Shown here piece after piece: positions 14,449-30,634 of a DNA stretch of 64,000 bases (position 1 is its first letter; every line of letters begins with the position of its first letter). The stretch is from Anopheles merus (taxonomy: Eukaryota > Arthropoda > Insecta > Diptera > Culicidae), in NCBI RefSeq assembly GCF_017562075.2, contig NC_054085.1, positions 39,396,539 through 39,460,538 of the forward strand, given 5' to 3'. The notes under the pieces were generated by a model, which worked only from the letters and a program-made list of their open reading frames with translations, did not search any database and was not told where the DNA came from. Made by a program: the position numbers and the translations under genes.

Positions 14449-17400
14449 ATCACTCACACATGAGATGGCAAAACATCCGTCGTGAATGGCACAAGCCGAA
14501 AGAAACTGGCCCGACGGATTGCGAACCGATGTCGAGAGGGAATGTGTTGAGCTTTTCCACGCAACGGATTATTTACCATTCATCAAATTATTCGTCAAAT
14601 AAGCCCACCCCAAGTAACGCTTCCTTTTGCGCTGTGGCAGTAGGAAAACGCGTGTAGTTCATTTTATTAAATTAATGGGTTTTTGGGGTAAAATCTCTCT
14701 GTGACAGTCATACGAGCGAGAGCGAGACATGCGCTATTTGCAATATGCTCCAAAAACCAGCGGAAGGGCTTATCGTATAACAGTATCTTATTAACATTTC
14801 ACCCGCCTTCCCTGCCCGTCGTCACCCTCGTCAAAAGCCGTGAAAGGAAGTACAAAGTGCTCAAATTGCGCGTTTGTTTGCACCGAAGGCACAACAGTAG
14901 ACTTATCTCGAAAGTTAATGATGTTGTCGGCGCTGTTTTGTCTTCGGTCGCTTCCCGATCAACAAGAGACATCTTTGTTGGTGCAAAAATTAATCTCTCA
15001 CAGTTAGGCTTCATTAGGCTTTGGCAGGGCGAATATACCACGCTTCACGCGCACCACAGCACCCTTCACCGTGCCCCGCTATATCGAACCGCACTTCATT
15101 TCCTATCAATGTTCGTGAACAATTCACTGCAGCAGCAGCAGCGGCGGCAACGGCAGCAGAAACCATCCGTCGCCAAATTATAATGAAAGGAGGCAGAGCG
15201 GGAAAATCCCAGGAAACCTCATTACGGCGCAAACTTTCTCCTTCCAATCGATATTAAAAGCCCATTAATTGACCACCCTCTCTGGGGAGCGTGAGGCCCG
15301 CGGGGTGTCAACCGACGACGGTGCAGCCCAGCCACCAGTTTTCCGTTTTCCCGAAGGAGTTAGCAACCGCCGGCACCAGGCAAAAACTGTCACGTTCATT
15401 TGTTTTTCCCGAAAGCATAAAATCAAACAGCCTCGTCATTGAGCGCCACCCCGGAATGGGGCGCCGTTACTTGTTTTGTTTTCTTCGTTCCTTTTCCGCT
15501 TTTTTGGTCGAGTTTCCTCCACGCAGAAGTTCACCGAAGCCTTTTTCCACCCGAAGCAGGGGATTTTTCTTTCGATCGATTTTCTTTTCCGCTATTGTTC
15601 GATGTAAAAGTTTCATGGGAAGCTTGCCCGACCCGGCCGGTCCGGCCAGTTCAACTTCCACCAGCCCAAAAACCGTCCCGGGATAGGGCAGGGAACAAGG
15701 GAAAAAACACACACACACAATCGAGGCAAAAACAAAACACCATCGGCCGCAAACAAGTCCGAGCAGTCAACTATCCAAACCGGCCATGCCGCCGCTCCAG
15801 AGCGCCGTGTGCCGTTTGGCTTCTTTTGAATCCCCGAAAATGAACGCCAGCCGAGGAGAGCAATAAATATATTAAAAGATAAAAAGCATCGAATCAAAAC
15901 AGAGCTTGGGCTGGAACAGTGGCAGCGCGGGCGGGCAGGCGGGGAATCTAGGCTTTGCTCGTTTGCTGAAAAACGTGCGCCATGAGAGTGTGTGAGTGTA
16001 GGCAGGGAGGAGGGAGTGCCAAGAAAAGCCAACGTCAAAATAAGCGCTTAGTGAGTGGCTGTGGGATAACGAAAGCACATTTGCGACGCCATTGTAGCCC
16101 TATTGATCCTGGGACACGGTGCACGGGGAGGGAAAGCCAGCAGCAGCGGCGACAGGGTGCGGCGGGTGCTTTGCGAGATGAAATAGCACATTCTTAGCTC
16201 TTTTCTACAGCGCTTTTCCTGACCTCAAACATTGGACGGTTGTCTGCTTCGGTGGCTTTTGCAGGAGGACGATGGAAAAATGCCATCGCTTCTTATGTCA
16301 TTGTTTGTGCATGCATTAAAGAGACGAACCCAATTGGTTTCTGTGTAAGTGGGTGTATGTGTGCGTGCTAGAAGAGTGTAGGAAAATGTTCATGGCGTGA
16401 CATAGTTTCGTGAATCGAACTGTTTTTTTTTTTCGTCCGTCCTGCGCTTAAAACCTTAAAAGTCAATATTGTGTGTTGCTTGCTTGAACTCCGTCGGTGG
16501 TTTCGAGAAACGTCGTTTTGTCGCTCAGCAGCATTGGAATATCCCAATTAACCATAATGGTGTGTCAAAATACTCGAAAAACTTGAAAATAATAACAGTG
16601 TTGATATCAAACGAAAAAACCATTGCACACGAAAAATAAACCCTTGCATTGAATCGATCCCATTTGGTAGGCAGCTCTCGTGTGACTCGTTGCGCACGAA
16701 CAAGAAGACAAGACGTATTACTCTCGACCACACCTAAGATCATCCAGCCGCCTACAGAACCAAACATAACGATACGAGCCGCGAGCAAAATAAATAAAAC
16801 CGCTTGCGTCTGCTTTTACGCCAAATATTTATTGAAATAAAATTGAGACTTAATTTTCCATCCGTTTCGCTTTCGAGTGTCTCAGGCCCCCCTGCCCCGG
16901 TTGGAAACGGTCGTTCGAACATCGTTTTCACACACGGGTAAGCTTTTATCCTTCTGTGACTAGCAGTCAATAGTCGGCTACCTGCAGGAGACCACTTATA
17001 CGAAAGCGATTTTCCCTGGTAGCGAACTGGCAGTGCCAAAACCGCTCGGGCGCTAAGCTCCAACAAGGACGGTGTGCACACATTCGGTGTAAAATATGGC
17101 CAACCTTACTAATTTTTCTTTTCGCACGTGACGGTCACCGTCTTCAGGTCTTCAGGTCGGGGCTACCCTTTGGTCGCTAAGTGAAATTAAGACACGTGAC
17201 AGGAATGCTAACATGCTGAGCATGCTTTTCAGTACGATTGGGTTTCAGTGTGTGTGTGTGTGTGTTTATGTGTGTTTGTTGTGCTGTGTATGTGTCACGA
17301 TCATATACAGCTCACTCCATTGCACGGTTCCAACCCAAGTGGTAGCATGATTGGAAACAGTCTCACCACAGACATACGAAAATTTGATTTTTATTTCCAC

Positions 17401-20216
17401 CGTCCATCGTGAGGGTTATATGTGTTAATAGTTATTGTAGTCCCGTCGGTAGCCCACCCACAACGAAGGCACCGACACCGAACCGATCGGTTTTATTCAT
17501 GAGCATGTGAAGGAAGGGGTTTTACGGTGTATGTTTTCCGAATAGAATGTAATTAGATATTAATTGCAAAATACATTCCAATCCAACAGATACATGTTGA
17601 TCCCTTGGTAGCAATCATATGAGGATAAACTGCACGGAATAACTACAATTGATATTACGTTAGGTTTATTTTGAAATGTAATTTTGCTCGCTTTGATGCA
17701 ATCACAACTTTACGCAACCGTTTTGCATCTTGCTGATTTTCCAACCGAGTGCATACTCTAGTATTTGATGCTCTTGCTACACGAAACTAGGTTATTACGG
17801 TGTCACATTTCTTCAGAAGCTTAAGCTTACTCGCTGTTAAATTTTATCATACACAATTTACCCTCGCTAGAAATGTTTGATGTCTTGTCAGGGTGCATGA
17901 TGTAATTAGTTGCAGTCGGGCATTTACTCTTTCAATTTCCAATGGCGTCTCTTGCAGTTATCCCGCATGAGTTGGGATATCATCGGGATAGTAATTACGC
18001 TTTACACGTGTAAAGATCGTTTGAAGTTATTTAACAGCTGCCACGGAAGTGGATTTACGCTTCAGAATGTATTGATAAGAGTTTCACTTATGACACGTTT
18101 TCCTTCACGCTTTGCCACACAAAGATGATCTAAATAATTGGAGGGAAAACTTGCACGTAATTATGTACATGACTTCTGAGCAGCCTCACATTTCCTATAA
18201 CGATGTCATGCTTATGGCGGTTTTTATGGTCCTTGTTGAGCATTTTACCTGTGAACCAGCTTATGAAAACAGATTGATTGAACGAGTAGCTAAATAGCTG
18301 ACTATTGCTGCAAATGGCATGCGGAAATAGAATGCTACGCGATTGGAATTACGACATGAGTCAATGCAAACCCGAGTAACGCCCGTCGATCGACTGCCTT
18401 ACCTTGAAATGAAATGTTTCAGAGAGTATACACACTCCTGGGCACCATACTGAGCAATAGTGTTCTTCAGCGGGGAAGAAAGGTCACGGGTAGAAACAGG
18501 AAATAGCTCCACTCACTATCAATTTCAGCCATAATGTCAAATTTAATCCAACAAATATAAACCCTTTGCCGGGGAAATGGCTCTGCTGTGTGAGGCAGGC
18601 GCTCGTTCCAGCTCAACGTGTACGGTACACACGATCAAAATGGAAGGTCGTATCGTGGAAATGAGTGGCAAAGGTTGAATCTGTAGCGTACATAACCTCA
18701 ACGGAACAGCAGCACAAACACACACACACACGGTACAAGAAAAGCAGCAGATGCAAAAAAATCATGAATAAAATAAAGAAAAGCTGAGCCATGAACTTGA
18801 CACAAACTTTCGACCCTCGGATTTCCGATACCACCGATACCAGACACACGGGGCACGGGAAAACCCCTTCGTTAAAAGAAATTTATTCGTTTTCCCTCGG
18901 TTCGGACCGGTGCCTCACGGAGCCGTCACGCTTTGTAAGAGACAGAAAAGCTTTTCCTTGCATCGGATGAAAACTCAAGGAACGGAGCTCAATTTGCAAG
19001 CCATAGGACGGCTGAAAGCCGGAAGGGTAGACGAGGCAAGCCTGCTGGAGGTGAGTCGTAGAAGAAGAAATTCGATTTCCTTTTTGTGCTTCAATCGCCA
19101 TTCTTTCATCAATTTACGGCAAATAAAGGAAAATGTGAGAGCGTCAGCATGTATGCCAGATCGAACCGAAGGGAAAAGCACAACTATGAAGCTTGAGCGA
19201 ACAACCCACACGGGGTGCATACGGTAAGCCTAGAACAACAATTCCTGCCACAGCCATTGCTGAAATGCTGAACCTCCAGACCAGGTTGGGTTCGGGATAA
19301 AGTCAAAGAGCATCGCGCACTAATCGAAGGGACCCGCTATAATCAAATCATACCGACTTGGCTGCATTCAGGATCGATTCTCCACTACGCTATGCTGCTG
19401 TTCTTATTCATGGGTAAGTAAAACGAAAACGTTGTGAGATATTGCGGATCGGGCCCAATAATCCCAGTATCACGGTCCCGTTTACGAATCAATACACATG
19501 ATTGAGACGTTAAGAAACGGGAATCTGGTCCGTAAGCAGATAAGTCTTTCTCTTAAAACAGCCGTCGGCTTTTGAGCTTCTAAGAGGCTGATGATCACAC
19601 CATCAGCGTTGAGACACCCTTTTGTGTCTGCACCTTTCCAGCGACCAGCGAAACAGGAATGCCACGCGTGCGACTACTACTATCATCGAAAACGCTTCCA
19701 GAAGTGCTGTTGCTGACGATTTGGGTTAATATGGTATTAACGGAATTAGCATAGAAATATTCCACGGGGCGGCAATAGCATAAACCGCCTCTGACAGCGT
19801 GCCCGTTCCGTTCCCCAGTCGATTGGACAGTGGACAGTCGGCAGACAAATTAGTCGCTGGCGTGACGGTGGCGGACAGGAGAACGTTTGAAGGACCGGTT
19901 TCCTTTTGTTGTTGAAATCGTCGATGAAGACATTTCACTGTAATACCGATTGATGGGTGTCGTGATTGGGAGCTAGCTGGTGGAAATGAAAATAGGAAAC
20001 GATTTTTTACGAGCAATCATCTACTATGGTGACTCCAAATGGACAGTGTTAAGGTGAGCAGATTAAAAACATCTGAAGGATCGTTTTCTTTTTCTTCTTC
20101 TTTGTTTTGCTCCAAAAGCACATTATGTCAAGGTATGTACAAATCGTCATGGAATGTCATTTATGGCAAAAAACTCAACTCAGAGAACAAACCGATGGGT
20201 GAGTGAATTGAAAACT

Positions 20217-20263
20217 ACCAAGTCATTTTTTTGTCTGTTGCTTTAAAACGACACTGACCAAAA
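20217..20263 (+). repeat. Left arm of a long inverted repeat (47 bp)
   Basis: The reverse complement of this arm recurs at 20834-20882. The inner 33 bases (20231-20263) are identical in both arms; the outer part differs by two single-base indels. The arm reads ACCAAGTC at its outer end and GACCAAAA at its inner end. Similarity stops just inside GACCAAAA and within a few bases outside ACCAAG. Confidence 0.
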
Positions 20264-20833
20264 TAGTCATTCCCCTGCACTCACACATACACACAGCTCA
20301 CCTGACCCGGTTTGGGATGCATGTGAAACTGTTTCACCATTTCGTTCCCTCTTCGCACTAACGTTATTAGATCAGACGGAATGAAATTTGTGCAATTTGG
20401 GACGAAATGGCAGCGTTCCGGTGAAAATCGATCAGCCCGAAAATTGAATAAAACTTTCCTTGTTCAGGAGGAGCACACCATTTCACGCGGGCACTGTGAA
20501 TGCCAAGGCCATCGGCGGGGTTTATCCCGGGATGTGCGCCGGTGCCGCCGTTCTTTTCTTGTTTTGCGTGTTTCCAGTAATTTAATCAAGCATTTTCAGT
20601 AGTACATTTGGTGCTACCGCGCTGCCAGAAATGTTCGATCTTTCGGGTGGTTTTCGGGCACTAATTTGATTGTGATTATGCACCAAGTCTATCGCAACTT
20701 GCGCCCCAGTCCACCAGTCTCCAGTGGAACAGTGAGGCTGCTGTTCTGGGTAAAAATTTGCTTCCAAATCTAATTGGGGGAATGTTCATTCCAGTCACCT
20801 GAGCAGTCCTGACCTAAGCGAACCGATCAGAGC

Positions 20834-20882
20834 TTTTGGTCAGTGTCGTTTTAAAGCAACAGACAAATAAAATGGACTTGGT
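20834..20882 (-). repeat. Right arm of the long inverted repeat (49 bp)
   Basis: Near-perfect reverse complement of 20217-20263. With the left arm it bounds a 666-bp unit whose 570-bp interior has no recognisable coding sequence and no internal similarity. No clear target-site duplication is seen just outside the arms. It could be the remains of a non-autonomous DNA transposon with long terminal inverted repeats, or an inverted local duplication. Confidence 0.
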
Positions 20883-23649
<2,767 letters not shown>

Positions 23650-23775
23650 AGGTGTCATCCGTTACTTACGTAACGCTTTTACGAAGGTGTTCAGGGGATT
23701 TCGTCAAACGTTACGGGGGTTCTACCAACGTTACAGTTTGTTACACCTGGAGAGGCGAGGGGGTTGAAAATTAGC
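23650..23775 (+). mobile_element. Degenerate dispersed mosquito repeat (GTTAC-rich)
   Basis: It has repeated GTTAC words: TTACGTAACGC near its left edge, ACGTTACGGGGG, then CGTTACAG and TGTTACACC, followed by a G-rich run before GAAAATT. This order matches a short repeat I remember as common in mosquito and other insect genomes, with TTACGTAA-type ends. The right end expected for such a unit is missing, so this is probably a decayed fragment. The family name is not recalled with certainty. Confidence 0.
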
Positions 23776-24250
23776 TGGAACATATTCAATAACTTTGATG
23801 GCAATCGTTATATGTTCTCTACAAAACGCAAAAGTGTGCTATATAATTCCATAACATTACCTTCTTTTCAGCTCCTTCCATTACATTGGCCTCTTTTCCC
23901 CCAAACCTTTTGCACCATCTTCGGTAGTATTCCATCAGCGAAAACGTGAACGGAATAAATTTGTGATGTTTGCTTGGGCTTTGTCGCTTTAACCACCCTA
24001 CGCACGGCAGCTGTAAAATGTGAGCGCTCTTAACACACTTTAGCAACTTTAAGGAAAAGCGCATACCCTTGTGGAATACGCACAAACCGGGGGGAACACA
24101 TTTTAATGCACAACAATAAAAAAACCAGCTATCATATCATTCTCGTCATGATTATTTTTCGCTTGTAAAAGTGTAAATACCATTCAGGAAGAAGTGAAAT
24201 CCCTCTTCATTTGCTGAACATTCACACTAACAGGCTTTGTGTTTGAAATT

Positions 24251-24272
24251 GTGTGTGTGTGTGTGTGTGTGT
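24251..24272. repeat. (GT)11 microsatellite
   Basis: A pure GT run of 22 bp followed by TTGTG. Confidence 0.
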
Positions 24273-26411
24273 TTGTGCGAGTCCTTCACTGAACTCAGAC
24301 AATCAGTCAACCCTGCAATCATAACGAACTAGGAAAATGGTTCGTTGTGGTAGCAGAACGTGATTTTATACCGATCATTCGCAACAGGCAAACGGGGTTT
24401 GTTTGCGGATTTTCCGCTCTGTCCAGTAATGGTTTAAATTACCCACACTGCTGCAGACCGTTCCGAATCATCATCCTGTTTTCGGAAAAACGAAAGTGTT
24501 GAAATGCTGTAGCTACCGAGAACCTGCAAACATGGGATTTAATGTTGAAAATGGTGTACTTGAGGTACCGAAGGAATATCTGTGCATTCCTTTTCATTCG
24601 ATCTCGTCACTTTCTCTCTCCCCGATTTGGCTTTGGCAGGTATTTTGTGGACCGAAATGATGCACAAACCAACCCCATATCCATACCGGAGTACCGGAAC
24701 TCATTCCATTAATATCCCCTTTTTGCTGGGTTGCTTCCAGAAGATTTTGCGCACGCTACTCTAGAAACACATCCACCGCATCCGCCCAACAAACGGGAAA
24801 AACTCCCATGTCCCGACCACATTAGGGGTTTTGGTGCAAACGGGAAAATGTTATAAAACTCGCACTTGGAAACCAAATCACCGAAACGTGTGTTTGCATT
24901 TTAGGGCTGCTTATTTGGAAAGATCGCGGGTTTTGCAGGATGAAAAAGACACTCGCATGGGCATGGCTGGGTGGCTATGCGATGGTCTTCATGAGCGCAA
25001 TGATTAAATTTCAACTCGCCGTTTTCGCAAGGATCGACCATGCTTACGGAAATGGTTTCTCCGTTTGTGCTGCGCCACGGTTGTGGACTTGGTCAATCCG
25101 TGCCATACCCTTACTCCTTACTCCAGCAAAGCTCTACACTATTGTGGTGAACCAGTGGTTAATTATGAAATCCTTGTTGAAGCCTACCGTACATCAAACA
25201 ACATTGTTGGTCAAAGCTTCGGGTTTTGTGGATCAACTTTTGGCATGTACTGCTGGAATGCTATGCTGGTTGCCATTCTGTTCAAAAGGTATGGTCAGTC
25301 TTGTAGGTTTTATCATTTACCAGTTACTGCCTTGCTTCTCGTGATTCTAGTGTATGAATAATTCTGCTAAAATTTCCTTTTTAGTTACTAAGAATACCAT
25401 AATATTAAGTAATTTGATGATGAAGTTAATGAAAAATATGTGAATCTACTTTGATTAGATTTGCTAATTTAATGATCAAAGCCTGATTGAAGAACAAAGA
25501 AGATATGCGGGATAGTTTATCAAGTATTGCAGTAAAGCACTTGACACATCAGATAATACTCACAATGAATCAAACTTTTGAAACCCTGCTCATCGCATAT
25601 CTCGCTCTACATCTTCAAAAGACCCCGAGAGATTCAGGGATACGAAGTCAAGTTCACCGTCAGCGTCGGTCAGGGTACGGTAAGTACAGGAACACGTTTC
25701 GTTTAGAACCATCGACGATAAGCGAACTCGCCTCCATTTGGAACGGTAAGCAACGGTCCCATATCGAGCACGGCTCTAAAATATCGTACACGTAGCCCCG
25801 TTTGCTAGCGCATGCATAAATCGTCCTGTGGAAGGCGTATCCTTTACTTACGGTGCTTGCCTTTGAGGGTTAGCATAAAGCGGTTGAATTTCCGTTTCCG
25901 CAATCCACACCATAACCAGTCTGTTTGTTGAGCCTTGGTTCAGGACGCATTAGAAAGTGGCGTGGCAGTCCGTGGGCTAAATGCATTGCTTCATGCGTTG
26001 TAAATAAGACGAAAAGTTTATTCAATAAACTTCCGAGGAAGTGCATGATTCGGAAGCTTGCTCCGTGCAGTGCAGGACGAACCTGAAGCAACTCACGCAT
26101 TGGCTATGTGCCTGTATATGTGTGTGCACACTTGTGATGGAACACAAATACCCTCGCCACTTTCCCCATTTCAACTAGGCCACGGTGTGCGGGGTTGCGC
26201 TCATTCTCGCAAACTTGACGGACACGGTGCCGATGGGCTGTGAAGTTGCACAAAGCCATCGGGAAAAGGAATGTTTGATAGTCATAACTATATGCAAACA
26301 TCGGGACCGAAGTGCTGCATTGACGGTTGTAAGCAATGCTTAAAAGTACCATCTTGTTATGGTGCTGAAGAGACAATTCTGTAGTCGAGGGAGGGTTGGA
26401 GTGGGTGGGTG

Positions 26412-26413
<2 letters not shown>

Positions 26414-26449
<36 letters not shown>

Positions 26450-26486
26450 TCTCTCTCTCTCTCTCCCTCTCTCTCTCTCCCTCTCT
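26414..26486. repeat. (CT)n microsatellite with CCCT interruptions
   Basis: A 73-bp CT run interrupted at least four times by an extra C (CCCT). The interruptions suggest an older, partly stabilised repeat. Confidence 0.
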
Positions 26487-29400
26487 GCGAAACTTCACCT
26501 TGACTACTACCCACGAGAACGATCCACTGGAAGAATCACAGCAGAATTCTAATCGATTCTGTACGAGGATGATGCGATTCCTTAAGTAACAAACGATCGA
26601 TTGTAAACTGTAAATAGTTACGGAAAAGAATTGCTTGTTTCATGTTGCTGTTGTTTTAAAATTCTGGTGCAAGACGTGTTTAACATTGTGCAACTTTAGG
26701 CTATCCCAAGCAAACCCAAATTCCCTTGTTAGCATCTTACCGGTCTTACGAGTACGCCTGAACGGCAATCACTCACGTTGACTGACGTACTTCCGACAGG
26801 TGTAGCGTTGCCAGATTGATTTGTTAAGAAATAATAAGAAATGTAGCACACTGCAACGGGCGGGCCAAGGCGTCGAGCTTTCAGAAATTATGTTATATTG
26901 TAACGTCAAGCTGTGAAGGAAAGCGGAAGCGAGCATTGCGTGCGTTTTAACTTGCGCATAAAGGAAACCTGCCAATCTGTGCAAGCCCGCGTGAGTTTAT
27001 GCAAGAAGTGTGGCATATAATTGAAAACACCATTCTGATGTCTTATTGTACGTTATAATTAGAAATGTAATGGATTCTTGCTACGTTACTTTTATTTTAG
27101 CTTACGTAAAAGAAACTTATGTCATCGTGAGGAACAACTTATTTTTTCATAAATATTCTCTTGCCACAAGTCCCACTGCGGGTGACCAAAAATACGTTGG
27201 ATCGTCTAGGGGTTCATAATAAAACTTTCACATCCCTTCGATGGCTCAGGTGTGGTGGGCACGGTAAGGTCGACTGATGTTTTTGTGCCGTCTGTGTGTT
27301 TCCCTTTTGTATTCATACCTTACATTTTGTTCCATTTATAATGAGAAGCAACAGCAACACATTCGCAAGAAGAGCGTCTGTTCCTTTGGAGGCGCTTGGC
27401 CAATAAACGGCAGCTTACCATTCCCTCCGCTCACACTAATCGAGAGTTTCCTCCTGCAGGGCGAGGTCATGACGAGTACCCAGCAGCGCCGTTTCGCGAA
27501 ACAACAGAACGGCGACGCGAATTCATTACCACAAAACTGTGTACCACAGCAGCACAGCCATACGGTCGAGCCGAAGCAAACAAATTATCTCTAATGACTT
27601 ACTCTATTTAGAGGCTTATTTGATGATACTTCAATTATTCATCCGGCTGATGAAAGCGTGACTTGGGCGCACACAAACCCTGGGCTCGAAAGTACTTAAG
27701 CCAGTGTTGGAGACAGATTGGAGGCAGACAAACAAAACACACCGAGCAGTTAGGAAATAGGACATTTATTTCGCTTGAAATATTCATCCAAGCACACCCG
27801 CAAGAAAGCAATAGCACGAGTACATCCGGCACATTCGGTGGCTCTAAGGATTCGGCATCCAGCGAGGAATGATTGTGTGTTCAAATTGAAGAATCTGCCA
27901 TTGTTAAACAAGCAAGAATAGAACGGAATGTGGGCACGGGAACGAGCGGAAAACGCACCACATGTGCGTTGAATTTCTTTCACACAAAACACGCCGAAAG
28001 AAATCATTATGAAATGATGCCAAGCTATTGAATATCACATATAATTTGAAATCACTTTCTGAGCGATTGGTTGTATCGATTTACCGTGGAAACAACTCAA
28101 CAAAACGCTTTAAAAACAGATAATTATTTTTTGTATTTTAATTTGCTTGAGGGCTATCGTGCAATCAAAGCAAATCGTTTCTTGCAGTGTTCTGGCTGCT
28201 CACTGTTGCTCTGCTGGATTGTTTTGACTATTCTTTTTTTTGGTTCTTTCCATTCCCCAGCACTTTCCCTGCTTCACGCCGCAAACGAACAAGCTTTCGA
28301 ATGAAAGTGTGAAACCGTTTTCGTTCGCAGTCGATTTAACGAAGAATGTCCCGCGCTTACCGCACATCTTCATTCCGCACGGCACACTCATTCGAACGAT
28401 CGCAAATGATGGTTTCATCTGAGCGTAAAATTAATTAACAAACTTTCTCACCCGACAGCATTGGCTTCAAGCGCTTCGCGGCACTCTCGATTTGATCCAG
28501 CGAAACTACCGAAACTGGCCACCCACGTTCCATCATCGCCTGAAGGTTGCGTCTGAGTCGCTGGGTGCGTAGTGAAGTTTTTAAGATCCTGCCACCCTTC
28601 ATCAAGCCCCGTGCGCCAGGCCCTTTCTGAGTGCAAGCATCGCTTACCCTGCCGCACGAAACGGATCTGCCCCGGCTTGCTCCAGCTCGTTAGCGGTCCT
28701 TATTATTCCATCAAAGAAAATTTCCACTTCAGTTTCGGCATCGCACGTTGTGCGAAACTCTTCGTCGTCAGCATCGCGCATAAGTAGCAAACCGGTCGAT
28801 ACGTAGAGGTCGACAGCAAGCAAGTAACATGACTGAAAATGAAGTACTACTTCTACTTGTACTGCTGCTAACTACTACTCCCACCATTGCTACCCAAAAA
28901 GAATGCGACGTTCATAGACGAGGCGAATGCACGCGCCACTGAATCGGTTTGCGGTAGAAGCGTGAGCGAAACCCGAAGGAAAAGGGAAAACAAGCGCAAT
29001 GTAGTTTACTACCATCCTGCACGGTTTGCACTTGCACCAGACAAAAGATCGTAAATATGCGTGTAATTGAAATAGTTTCTTTTATGTCGGTCTTGCTTGA
29101 AAACGCACCAGCATCTTGGTACACTCTCTCACACACTTTTGATGCTTTGTTTTGTTGTACTTTTAATTAGATCCTTTTCTTTCCCGATATGGCGTTTGGA
29201 GTATGAACGGGAAAGAAATGGGGACAAGAGACAAATAAAATAACCTTACAACAAGGTTTCATGTGCACTCACGCTGGAAGTGAAAGGAAAATCGTATCCC
29301 TGTGTGCCGTCATTGGGCCCTGGGTGGCTCCAGTCTATCAATTGTCATATAAATGTCATACAATAAACCTCCCTTCTAGGTGGACAAACACTACGCGAAC

Positions 29401-30613
29401 AACGAGTACACTACGTAGCGATAGCAGCCGTCACCCTCCTCAAAGAGCATTAGGTGGAACCACTTATCGTGCAAAATGTTTGTTTGCAGGTACATGTACT
29501 TTACCACTTCCTACCATTTTATTCGCTTGAATAGTTAAAATATGAAACCATGCCGACAGTAGCAAGAGCGAAAAAATGGTTCAAATATTCAATCAACCTC
29601 TTGTGATGATGATAGTGAAGGATTGAAGTTTTAACAAACATATCACCTTTCACAGGTCCTTGTATCGTCCCATCGCATCAAGTAGAGGCTTCATTATAAG
29701 CTCCGCACGATACGATTGAGCTCAAGTCCCTGCCGACCCCGTGTTATCACGCAAGAATGAAGCATAATGAGAGGCGGTCTTTGAAAATGATATGTCCACA
29801 AAATGAGGATAAGTATGCAGCGGCTCCTGTAGGCGAAAGCAAGCAGTGACCGTCCCGTGGCATCATTGCAAACGACATGATTTCAAATCGAAAGGATCAG
29901 CAAATCTCACCAACAAAACCTTTTCCCAAGAATCCACCCACCCCGAGCCAGCCCAGATCGCACCTTTTTTTCGCTCTCTATCCCTCCCACTCTCCCCTGC
30001 TTAAACCCCCTATTAAACGTTGTGCAAAGTGCTTTGAGGATGTCCAAACACCGCAAGCCCTATCCTTTCGGCCCTATCCTTTCTTGGCCGTCGGCACCCG
30101 GCCGGGATCAGATACAGATTTTCCTGTCCTAACTAAACACTCCTCATTGCCCTCACACTCGTAGACCTTTCTCGTAATCTTTGAACCCATCTTTGGCGAC
30201 AACAAACCGGCATTCGGTGGCCAGTGGATGCTGTCAAATGATTCCGATAAACTTTCTCTATTTAAGGCATTCCCAGCAGCGTAAATACCAGGTTCTACTC
30301 CTTCGCCACTGCTTCCGGCCAGCGCCGGGGAGTGTCAGGCCAGAGCAGGAAATGCGCGTATTTTCCTTCTTTGTTCTCCCCTCCCCGATGTTCCGATCCC
30401 GATTTATATGTTGAAAGGATGTTGTTAAGAAACTAAAAAATCCCAAAAGCCATGAACCCGTCAATGCTTCTGGATTTATTTTGACCTTTTTTTAAGGACA
30501 CCATTCGGAGGTGGTTTGAAAAAATGAACCCCCGATAGTACAACACATTGGGCCAAGATAAAGTGATATCACTACACTGCAGACAGATAGTGTCATCCGT
30601 GCGGCTCGAACGG

Positions 30614-30634
30614 GTGTGTGTGTGTGTGTGTGTG
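30614..30634. repeat. (GT)10 microsatellite
   Basis: A pure GT run of about 21 bp. Confidence 0.

Larger units (their letters stand above)
6090..20216. other. Non-coding interval, no gene recognised
   Basis: About 14 kb with only short frames lacking known motifs, several of them created by GT/CA runs (10995-11035, 14423-14448, about 17249-17264). It has a twin AGTTAATTAC motif (10212-10240), CAC- and TCA-type triplet runs (13399-13431, 14319-14337) and a CAG-rich patch (15128-15160). It may hold regulatory DNA or non-coding exons that cannot be proven by eye. Confidence 0.

Noticed and set aside
18112..18297. 61-codon frame with protein-like composition
   Set aside because: It starts with TTG, has no neighbouring splice-supported exons that I can see, and matches nothing I know.
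25487..25795. 102-codon frame followed by donor-like GTAAGT sites
   Set aside because: It starts with TTG and has no recognisable motif. GTAAGT at about 25680 is plausible as a donor but isolated, so no gene model is justified.
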